From Stercoripulliclostridium_A sp963642145 (GTDB lineage Bacteria; Bacillota; Clostridia; Christensenellales; DTU072), in NCBI GenBank assembly GCA_963642145.1, contig CAVIFU010000038.1:1-14269 (forward strand): a stretch of 14,269 nucleotides of DNA, written 5' to 3'. Below are positions 1 to 5,601 of the stretch, one piece after another. The notes below the pieces were generated by a model. The model was not told the origin of the DNA and did not search any database. It was given only the letters and a program-made list of their open reading frames with translations. Made by a program: the position numbers and the translations under genes. Position 1 is the first letter of the stretch. Each line of letters opens with the position of its first letter.

Positions 1-26
1 GTTTTTAACGGCGTAAAGCAGCGTGC

Positions 27-170
27 TTAGACGCCCCCACAGCCGCCGCCACAGCATAGAACGATCAAGCACAACGCCAAGCACTTATCGTTGCAAACGC
101 TATCCTCTCCGCAACCGCCACAGCAAATCATTATCAGCAACAGGGCAAGCAATGAATTATTACCGTTCAT
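27..170 (-). CDS. 47-residue Cys/Gly-rich hydrophobic peptide
   Basis: A short gene starting at the ATG at 168-170 with a good Shine-Dalgarno (CGGAGGG at 174-180 on the minus strand) 6 nt upstream, ending at TAA (27-29). The predicted peptide has two similar halves: a hydrophobic run (LLALLLIMI, residues 7-15) ending in CCGGCG, a short polar hinge (EDSVCNDKC, 22-30), then a second hydrophobic run (LALCLIVL, 31-38) ending in CCGGGCGG. It contains nine Cys and nine Gly. The runs are short for membrane spans, but the peptide could sit at or in the membrane. Short Leu-rich CCGG peptides of this general look occur as hypothetical genes in Clostridia, and I know no assigned function. It is divergent from the ArsR-family gene, so metal or redox links are possible but only inferred. 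The strong SD and the repeat logic argue for a real gene. Confidence 0.68.
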   Translation of the reverse strand: MNGNNSLLALLLIMICCGGCGEDSVCNDKCLALCLIVLCCGGGCGGV

Positions 171-259
171 AATCCCTCCGACAAATTATTTTTCATTTCT
201 ACAATATGCGACGAAACTTGATTTTGTGTACGATTTACTATTTTATAAAAGGAGTAAAT

Positions 260-637
260 ATGGAAGAGATTATCGTAAATTCGTCAACGATTCAACTTAT
301 CAAACATTATCTGCCGACAAATGCCGATTTGTCGGACATGAGTGCGTTTTTCTCTGTTTTCAGTGATGTTACGAGGCTGAAAATGCTGTCCGCTCTTGCA
401 ATAGACGAGCTTTGCGTAAGTGACATAGCCGCTCTTCTCGACTTGAATCAAACTACGGTGTCACACCAATTAAAGCTACTGCGCGACGCCGGCATGGTCG
501 GCACGAGAAGAGACGGCAAAATAATCTTTTACCGTCTGATAAACAAATATTTTAACGACGTCATGCTGACCGGCGCTATTTACCTATCCGAGATTTACGC
601 CGATAACAAAAGTCGCGTAATTAGTAAGTCAATGTAA
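260..637 (+). CDS. ArsR/SmtB-family winged-helix transcriptional regulator
   Basis: A 125-residue HTH repressor-type protein. The start at 260 is chosen over an upstream in-frame ATG at 206 because an SD (AAAGGAG, 248-254) lies 5 nt before it and the family pattern begins here. Visible parts: helix with FSVFSDVTRLKMLSAL (30-45, family pattern LSDPTRLxIL), ELCVSDIA (50-57), recognition helix NQTTVSHQLKLLRDAGMV (63-80) and a beta-wing GTRRDGKIIFYRL (81-93). ArsR-family metal sensors often use ELCVCDL as the alpha3 thiolate site; here the second Cys is Ser, leaving a single Cys52. The C-terminal helix has no His/Asp pair of the SmtB/CzrA alpha5 type. The inducer is therefore unclear: it could be a non-metal or single-thiol sensor. 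It is divergent from the 47-residue Cys-rich gene and its 3' end overlaps the convergent membrane-protein gene by 9 bp. Family assignment is firm, ligand unknown. Confidence 0.9.
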   Translation: MEEIIVNSSTIQLIKHYLPTNADLSDMSAFFSVFSDVTRLKMLSALAIDELCVSDIAALLDLNQTTVSHQLKLLRDAGMVGTRRDGKIIFYRLINKYFNDVMLTGAIYLSEIYADNKSRVISKSM

Positions 638-1177
638 ATTCTTGGTGATTTTGTCTACGAGCGGAATGTAGTACTTGTAGCTCCAAAGCAAAAACGCGTC
701 GTATGCGATAAACAGACAGGTGAAAATTATGTTTAGGACGACGTAAGTAAGAGCCTTGTTCTCTACCGTGACGCCTAACTTTTGAAAGTCTACAACCAAA
801 ATATCGGTCAAGTAGTAAAACACGCAAAACACAAAGCACGAATACGCGACTTTGACTATATACGCATAGATCGGCTTGAATTTATCGCGTTTTTCGTCCA
901 TATAGACTGTGGCTATGGTGTAAGCGCCTCCGACCAATACGAAAGGCAAAATATTGATGTTTGCAAATATTCCGCCCAAGGAGCATACGGCAACGTAGGC
1001 AAGTATGGATTCCCTATAATATTTTTGCGAAAGAGGCAACAACATGCCCACAACCGCAAGCGCATTGAACGCAAGCGACGCCACTCGGACATAAAACGAA
1101 GCAATTACACTCAAAAGAGAAATCGCCGCGCCGATACCGGCAAGGGCGATTTTTTTTGATGAAAAACGATTCTTCAT
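629..1177 (-). CDS. Multi-pass membrane protein, last gene of the DUF5685 operon
   Basis: A 182-residue, strongly hydrophobic protein with about six predicted spans (roughly residues 8-28, 34-50, 56-74, 76-92, 103-125, 143-166) and short basic ends (KNRFSSKK at the start, KITKNLH at the end). The size, the early KKIALAGIGAAIS segment and the helical layout recall the substrate-binding S components of ECF vitamin transporters, but no specific substrate motif is visible, so this is only a suggestion. Its ATG directly follows the stop of the upstream J-like gene (TAA then ATG, no spacer) and no Shine-Dalgarno is seen, which suggests termination-reinitiation coupling. It is the third gene of a DUF5685 / J-like-TPR / membrane operon and could anchor the other two products at the membrane. 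Its last 9 bp overlap the convergent ArsR-family gene. Confidence 0.75.
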   Translation of the reverse strand: MKNRFSSKKIALAGIGAAISLLSVIASFYVRVASLAFNALAVVGMLLPLSQKYYRESILAYVAVCSLGGIFANINILPFVLVGGAYTIATVYMDEKRDKFKPIYAYIVKVAYSCFVFCVFYYLTDILVVDFQKLGVTVENKALTYVVLNIIFTCLFIAYDAFLLWSYKYYIPLVDKITKNLH

Positions 1178-1816
1178 TTAGCAACAGGTTATCAGGTCAC
1201 CGCCCATGCACTCGCAACAGCAATCCGCGCACAACAGACTTGTGCAACAATCGCACGGCGTAACGCTGCGCGACGGACGAACATCGTCCCTATAACTTCT
1301 GCCGTTACCCATATCCGCGTAAGGATTGTAGTTATTCCTGTACGTGCGGTTGTTCCTGACGTTTACGTAATCTTGAAGCTTCTTCAACGCGTCGGAATAT
1401 TGCATGTTGGTAGGCTCCAAATTGACGGCTTGCCGTAAATGTTCCAAAGCTTCGCTCTCGTTCTTCTTCGCGTGGCAGACTATGGAATACAAAAAGTGCC
1501 ATTCTGCATTGTGATCGTCATAGTCGTCCAAGAGCCTCTCCGCCTCGGCGTAACGTCCGCATTTGAGGTGCTCGTCTACCGTTTTGAGCGTATCGTCCGG
1601 TTCTTCGGAAACATAGTAGCGCGAACGCAAGATCTCGTCCGCTTCCCTATAAGCGGATTCTATCTCGTCTAACTTTTCACAAGCTTCTTCCCCTTCTTCT
1701 CCCGGGGCAAAACGCTTGCTCTCCCATTTGCTACGTTCTTTCTTATACGCTTCGTAAAGCTCGTTTTGGGTTACCGAATCGGTTACTCCGAGTCTCACAA
1801 AAGGGTCTTTTTGCAT
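1178..1816 (-). CDS. J-domain-like / TPR protein with Cys-rich C-terminal tail
   Basis: A 212-residue cytoplasmic protein in three parts. Residues 3-65 resemble a J domain (DPFVRLGV, helix ELYEAYKKER, then KLDEIESAYREADEIL), but the HPD tripeptide needed to stimulate DnaK ATPase is absent; the site holds RFAPGEEG. Residues about 75-150 form TPR-like helix pairs (CGRYAEAERLLDDY; SEALEHLRQAVNLEPTN). After an Asn/Tyr/Arg-rich linker (153-180), residues 188-212 hold ten Cys in clusters (CDCC, CADCCCEC, final CC), which suggests metal or Fe-S binding or a membrane-facing palmitoylation-like patch. I recall similar J-like proteins ending in CADCCCECMGGD-type tails in Clostridia, beside DUF5685. The start is supported by SD GGAGGT 5-6 nt upstream and lies inside the end of the DUF5685 gene (22-bp overlap), so translation is coupled. 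Likely a scaffold or adaptor; function not known. Confidence 0.82.
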   Translation of the reverse strand: MQKDPFVRLGVTDSVTQNELYEAYKKERSKWESKRFAPGEEGEEACEKLDEIESAYREADEILRSRYYVSEEPDDTLKTVDEHLKCGRYAEAERLLDDYDDHNAEWHFLYSIVCHAKKNESEALEHLRQAVNLEPTNMQYSDALKKLQDYVNVRNNRTYRNNYNPYADMGNGRSYRDDVRPSRSVTPCDCCTSLLCADCCCECMGGDLITCC

Positions 1817-2661
1817 TTTTTACCTCCTGATGTCAATATCTCTTGCGTAGTGGACGGTATACCCATGTACACTACGTTCGAAAGCGGCGGTTCGTCTATG
1901 GTTATATCCATATGGTCGTAAGCGGTTGTTATTTCCTTGACATACGCATTAAGCCTTTGGCTTACGGCGGTTCGGATCTTGTCAAGCTCTACGTCCGTCA
2001 ATGTTCCCGTAGGTTTGAGCGGATTGAAGCTACCTGACTTCATGTCCTTTGCAAGGTCGTCAAACGCGTCGATAACGTATATCCATCTGCCCAAGTTGTC
2101 CGTCAGCACGTTTAAGTCGGCGTCGGGGTTCAGGCAAACTTCCTTGGCAATAGCTACAAGCATTTCGCCGGAAAGCGCGGCGAGAGCGTCTATATCTCGG
2201 CAATCTTCGCGCTCCAATCTGTCGAGTTCGCCGAAAATCCTTGTAAGCGCCGCGTCAAGCTCTTTGTGCTTGCGTGCTGCGCGCTTGTATTTGCCATTGA
2301 TATAGGCTTTTGCCAATATGTGCTTCAAGCGTTTTTCGTCCGAGGCGTCATCCGCGACTTTGTAGTATCCGAGGATGGTATTGACCTCGCAAACGGCAAG
2401 CTGTACGGCGTCTTCTTTAACTACCTTAAACTTCCTGCCCGCTTCGTGAATTACGCATCTGCCGTCCTCGAATTGCGGCGTAAGCTTGGCGTAATTATGC
2501 GCAAGCATCGTCAAAAACGTGATATCGTAGTTCACGCCAAAGCGCATAAGGCAAGGATTGTGTTTACCGATACATTTGCAGAGTCCGCAATAGTACGCGC
2601 GGTAAACGGCGTAGTCCTTAATGCGCATATCGGGTTTGTAAGCTCTAATATATCCGAACAT
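1795..2661 (-). CDS. DUF5685 family protein
   Basis: A 288-residue protein that I recognise as DUF5685 by its start (MFGYIRAYKPDMRIKDY), the YRAYYCGLCKCIGK segment (20-33) and the stretch at 191-215 with DAFDDLAKDMKSGSFNPL. The C24-x-x-C27 pair looks like a metal or thiol site. The Asp-rich DAFDDLAKD motif in a helical context resembles the first Asp-rich motif of all-alpha prenyl synthases and terpene cyclases, which bind Mg-diphosphate; this is a resemblance only, with no experimental role known to me. It is the first gene of the three-gene operon with the J-like/TPR and membrane proteins. No SD lies upstream; instead a -10 box ends 7 nt before the ATG, so the transcript is probably leaderless. 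The C-terminus is basic (GGKKCKKTLL) and could contact membrane or nucleic acid. Confidence 0.85.
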   Translation of the reverse strand: MFGYIRAYKPDMRIKDYAVYRAYYCGLCKCIGKHNPCLMRFGVNYDITFLTMLAHNYAKLTPQFEDGRCVIHEAGRKFKVVKEDAVQLAVCEVNTILGYYKVADDASDEKRLKHILAKAYINGKYKRAARKHKELDAALTRIFGELDRLEREDCRDIDALAALSGEMLVAIAKEVCLNPDADLNVLTDNLGRWIYVIDAFDDLAKDMKSGSFNPLKPTGTLTDVELDKIRTAVSQRLNAYVKEITTAYDHMDITIDEPPLSNVVYMGIPSTTQEILTSGGKKCKKTLL

Positions 2662-2668
2662 CTATCAT

Positions 2669-2697
2669 ATTATAATATAATTCCGCATCTTTGGCAA
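2669..2697 (-). promoter_or_regulatory. Promoter of the DUF5685 operon, probable leaderless start
   Basis: On the minus strand TTGCCA (2692-2697), a 17-nt spacer and TATAAT (2669-2674). Only 7 nt (2662-2668) separate the -10 box from the ATG at 2661, so transcription would begin at or one base before the start codon. There is no SD sequence in the gap. Confidence 0.7.
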
Positions 2698-2849
2698 GAT
2701 AAACTTACCGACTTACTTCTATATACTTAATATTATTATACGCTAATTAAATATTCGTTAAAAGTACGCCTCTATTCCGGATGCTCAAAAAGAAACTCAC
2801 TTGCCAAATAATATTGTATGAGGCTGTTTCGCAAGGTTGATGTGTTTGC

Positions 2850-2874
2850 AAAAAACGAGGCTACTCGCCTCGTT
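2850..2874 (-). terminator. Intrinsic terminator of trpS
   Basis: On the minus strand AACGAGGC, loop GAGTA, GCCTCGTT (8-bp perfect stem, 2854-2874) running straight into a T tract (A run 2850-2855 on plus). It lies about 30 nt after the trpS stop. The remaining intergenic DNA up to 2662 is AT-rich and holds only the DUF5685 promoter. Confidence 0.9.
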
Positions 2875-2902
2875 ACGTTGTATCGGTTGTATGCGGCTCC
2901 GG

Positions 2903-3913
2903 TCAGAATGTGACAAGCCCGACTTTGCGCTTGACTTTCGACATGGTTTTGCGCGCAATGGCGGAAGCTTTCTCGGCGCCGAGTTTGGCGACGTCGGCAA
3001 GGTAGGCTTTGTCGCCCATAAGGCGCGCGTACTCTTCACGGACGGGGCGCAACTTCTCGACAACGGCTTCACCGACAGCCTCTTTGAACTTGGCGTAGCC
3101 TGCATCGTGGTATTCGTTGACGAGATCTTCTATGCTTCTGCCGCTGAACACGGAGAAAATCGTCAGTAAATTGGAAACTCCCGGTTTATCCGCTCTATAC
3201 TCTACCACCGATTCGCAATCCGTTACGGCGCGCTTGAACTTGCGCATAATGCTGTCGGCGTCATCTATAATGGAAACCGCGGCATTCGGATCCGGATCCG
3301 ATTTGCTCATCTTGGAAGTGGGGTCTTGCAAGCTGAATATCTTGGCTCCCTGCTTGGATATGTAGCCTTCGGGAAGCACGAACGTGGGCGAATAAAGATT
3401 ATTGAATCTTTCCGCTATATCGCGAGCAATCTCCAAATGCTGTTTTTGGTCGACGCCTACGGGGACAAGGGACGTTTGGTACAACAAAATGTCCGCCGCC
3501 ATAAGCACGGGATAATCGAGAAGTCCCATATTGATATTGTCTTTGTGTTTTTGGGACTTATCCTTGAACTGAGTCATACGGCTCATTTCGCCTATATAAG
3601 TATAGCAATTAAGTATCCACGCAAGCTCGGCGTGTTCGTGAACATGCGACTGGAAGTATATTATCGACTTATCGGGATCCAAACCGCACGCAAGGTATTG
3701 CGCAAAGAACGAAAGCGCCCTCGCCCTATATTCGGCAGGGTTCTGCCTGACGGTCAACGCGTGAAGATCCGCTATGCCGAAAATACAATCGTAATCATCC
3801 TGCATTTTGAGCCAATTATTTATGGCGCCCACGTAATTGCCTACGGTAATGATACCGGTAGGTTGTATACCGCTATAAACAACCGATTTCTTTTGGGGAA
3901 CTTGATCTTGCAT
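2903..3913 (-). CDS. trpS: Tryptophan--tRNA ligase
   Basis: A 336-residue class Ic aminoacyl-tRNA synthetase that charges tRNA-Trp; length matches bacterial TrpS (about 330). Visible: the HIGH-type signature PTGIITVGNYVGA (18-30, TVGN in place of HIGN), the substrate-pocket region GIADLHALT (46-54), MAADILLY, the VGVDQKQHLEIAR segment (152-164) and the KMSKSDPDPN loop (201-210). The start has SD AAGGAG 6 nt upstream. It ends in SKVKRKVGLVTF, normal for the family. The upstream gene is a P-loop ATPase; a hairpin with a T tract lies in the 56-bp gap next to the trpS SD and may tune expression. There is no room for a T-box leader. A good terminator follows. Identification is secure. Confidence 0.97.
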   Translation of the reverse strand: MQDQVPQKKSVVYSGIQPTGIITVGNYVGAINNWLKMQDDYDCIFGIADLHALTVRQNPAEYRARALSFFAQYLACGLDPDKSIIYFQSHVHEHAELAWILNCYTYIGEMSRMTQFKDKSQKHKDNINMGLLDYPVLMAADILLYQTSLVPVGVDQKQHLEIARDIAERFNNLYSPTFVLPEGYISKQGAKIFSLQDPTSKMSKSDPDPNAAVSIIDDADSIMRKFKRAVTDCESVVEYRADKPGVSNLLTIFSVFSGRSIEDLVNEYHDAGYAKFKEAVGEAVVEKLRPVREEYARLMGDKAYLADVAKLGAEKASAIARKTMSKVKRKVGLVTF

Positions 3914-3927
3914 ACTATTCTCCTTAC

Positions 3928-3952
3928 AAAAACGACGGGCAACGCCCGCCGT
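3928..3952 (-). terminator. Terminator/attenuator-like hairpin between the P-loop ATPase gene and trpS
   Basis: On the minus strand ACGGCGGGC, loop GTT, GCCCGTCGT: a 9-bp stem with one G-T wobble, followed by TTTTT. It starts 17 nt after the ATPase stop (3970) and its T tract ends only a few nt before the trpS SD (AAGGAG, about 3920-3925). It can act as a partial terminator of the ATPase transcript or as an attenuator for trpS. No separate trpS promoter is obvious downstream of it. Confidence 0.7.
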
Positions 3953-3969
3953 GCGTACTTAGAAAATTT

Positions 3970-4392
3970 CTATTTGTTCTGCGCGTCTACGATGTCTTTG
4001 ACAAAACTCGGCAAATTCTCGTAATCACAGGAAACGGTTAGCACAAAAGTCGCCTCCGTCTTGCGTGCTATGGACGTCAGCCTCTCGAAGAACGAGCCCA
4101 TATCGTTGATATCTTTGCCTATCATGCGCGCCGCGCCGTCTACATAGATAAGGCGGATATCGTAGTTTGCTTCCAACATGCCTTGTATGAAGCCGATAAG
4201 TCCGTCTTCGGTATTGATGCGACTTTCTTTAGTATTAGTAAAACGAATCTGATACTTGATCTCCCTCGTATAACGCGATGTATCCGTAATAAAGACGATA
4301 TCGCCGACTTCTTTGGAGATGCTGGCGTTCGCCTCATTGATTATCGTCTTGGTTTTACCCGTGCCTTTGGATCCGTATATAATCTTAATCAT
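3970..4392 (-). CDS. Small P-loop ATP-binding protein (clostridial 'PilT-like' family)
   Basis: A 140-residue protein with a Walker A motif GSKGTGKT (7-14) at the very start, a strand DIVFITDTSRY (31-41), a Walker B-like LIYVDGAARM (81-90) and a late strand ATFVLTVSCD (114-123). It is conserved in Clostridia at this size and often labelled as a twitching-motility or PilT protein, although it lacks the PAS-like half and the Asp/His boxes of true PilT ATPases, so that name should not be trusted. The product probably binds nucleotide in the cytoplasm; substrate unknown. It has its own promoter (4437-4464) and a weak SD (GAGG). Gene call is secure, function is not. Confidence 0.82.
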   Translation of the reverse strand: MIKIIYGSKGTGKTKTIINEANASISKEVGDIVFITDTSRYTREIKYQIRFTNTKESRINTEDGLIGFIQGMLEANYDIRLIYVDGAARMIGKDINDMGSFFERLTSIARKTEATFVLTVSCDYENLPSFVKDIVDAQNK

Positions 4393-4436
4393 ATTGCCTC
4401 GCTTGTTTGGTTAATAGGAAAACTCTTTCCATATAC

Positions 4437-4464
4437 ATTTTAACATCTTTTATAAATTTTTCAA
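4437..4464 (-). promoter_or_regulatory. Promoter of the P-loop ATPase gene
   Basis: On the minus strand TTGAAA (4459-4464), 16-nt spacer, TAAAAT (4437-4442). It predicts a leader of about 38 nt to the ATG at 4392, with GAGG before the start. The rest of the gap 4393-4529 is AT-rich and shows no convincing terminator for prfA. Confidence 0.55.
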
Positions 4465-4529
4465 GTAGTTAAAACGACATTTTTGTATGAGTTTATATTA
4501 CTTATGTTGATATTATCCGCAACTAGCCG

Positions 4530-5597
4530 TTAATTCTCGATTTTGCTGAGTTTTGCGTTCTGATCAGCCAACGCCAAAGCCTCTACCATCTCGAATAAAT
4601 CGCCGTTCATAAACTCGTTTATGTTGTAAAGCGTCAAGCCTATGCGGTGATCGCTGACCCTGCCTTGCGGGAAGTTGTACGTCCTGATACGTTCCGAGCG
4701 ATCGCCCGTTCCTACCTGCGTGCGACGATTTTCGGCGTACTCTTTGTCTTTCATCGTTTGGAAATGGTCGTACAAGCGCGATTTCATGACCTTCCACGCC
4801 TTCTCCCTGTTCTTGATTTGGGAACGCTCGTCCTGACACTCTACCACTATGCCCGTGGGGATATGGGTGATACGTACCGCGCTCTCGGTCTTGTTGACGT
4901 GCTGTCCGCCCGCACCGCCCGAACGATAAGTATCTATCATGAAGTCTTTCTCGTTGAACTCGATGTCCACGTCCTCGGCTTCCGGCAATACCGCCACGGT
5001 TACCGTTGATGTGTGCACCCTTCCTTGGCTTTCCGTCTCCGGTACGCGTTGGACGCGGTGCACTCCGCTCTCGTATTTCATTTTGGAATACGCGCCCTTG
5101 CCGGTAATCATAAACGTGGCTTCCTTGATACCGCCGAGCTCCGTCTCATTGACGTTGATGTCCTCTACTTTCCAACGAAGTCTGTCCGCAAAGCAATGAT
5201 ACATGCGCATAAGCTCTGCTGCGAACAGGTTGGCTTCCTCTCCGCCGGCACCGCCGCGAATTTCTATAATAACGTTTTTGTCGTCCATGGGGTCTTTGGG
5301 GAGTAACATGCGTTTGAGCTCCTCTACAAGCGCGTCGCGCTTATCGCGGATTTCATAGTACTCGGCTTCCGCCATGTCCTTCATATCTTTGTCGTCGGAG
5401 TGCATCATCTCTTTGCACCCTTCCATCTCTTCGCCCATTTTGAGGTAATTCTCGTAAGCCTCCACGATGGGTTCGAGCTGTGCGTGCTCCTTGACAAGCT
5501 TTTGCCACTCGTCTCTCTTGGCAACGGTCGCAGGGTCGGATATGAGCTCCGTAACCTCTTTGAACCTCGCGCGCATAGCGTCTAACTTCTCAAACAT
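4530..5597 (-). CDS. prfA: Peptide chain release factor 1 (RF1)
   Basis: A 355-residue class I release factor, normal RF1 length. It reads UAA/UAG in the ribosome A site through the PxT loop, here PET (186-188, in RVQRVPETESQGR), and triggers peptidyl-tRNA hydrolysis with GGQ (230-232, in SGGAGGQHVNKTESAVR). RF2 would have SPF at the first site, so RF1 is firm. Other family landmarks: IRGGAGGEEANLFA (113-126) and GTGDRSERIRTYNFPQGRVSDHR-type C-terminal region. The start lies 4 nt after the stop of the DUF1385-PrmC gene, with SD GAGG inside that gene's last codons, so the two are co-transcribed and translationally coupled. Gln232 is the expected target of PrmC methylation. No promoter of its own is seen. 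Confidence 0.98.
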   Translation of the reverse strand: MFEKLDAMRARFKEVTELISDPATVAKRDEWQKLVKEHAQLEPIVEAYENYLKMGEEMEGCKEMMHSDDKDMKDMAEAEYYEIRDKRDALVEELKRMLLPKDPMDDKNVIIEIRGGAGGEEANLFAAELMRMYHCFADRLRWKVEDINVNETELGGIKEATFMITGKGAYSKMKYESGVHRVQRVPETESQGRVHTSTVTVAVLPEAEDVDIEFNEKDFMIDTYRSGGAGGQHVNKTESAVRITHIPTGIVVECQDERSQIKNREKAWKVMKSRLYDHFQTMKDKEYAENRRTQVGTGDRSERIRTYNFPQGRVSDHRIGLTLYNINEFMNGDLFEMVEALALADQNAKLSKIEN

Positions 5598-5601
5598 ATC
5601 T

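Noticed and set aside
206..259. Upstream in-frame ATG extending the ArsR-family protein by 18 residues
   Set aside because: No SD before 206, extension is not family-like, and a strong AAAGGAG precedes the ATG at 260.
3914..3969. T-box leader for trpS
   Set aside because: The gap is only 56 nt and has no specifier loop or T-box sequence.
3326..4024. Long open frame on plus opposite trpS
   Set aside because: Antisense to a certain gene; composition is a mirror of trpS codons, no SD and no recognisable motif.
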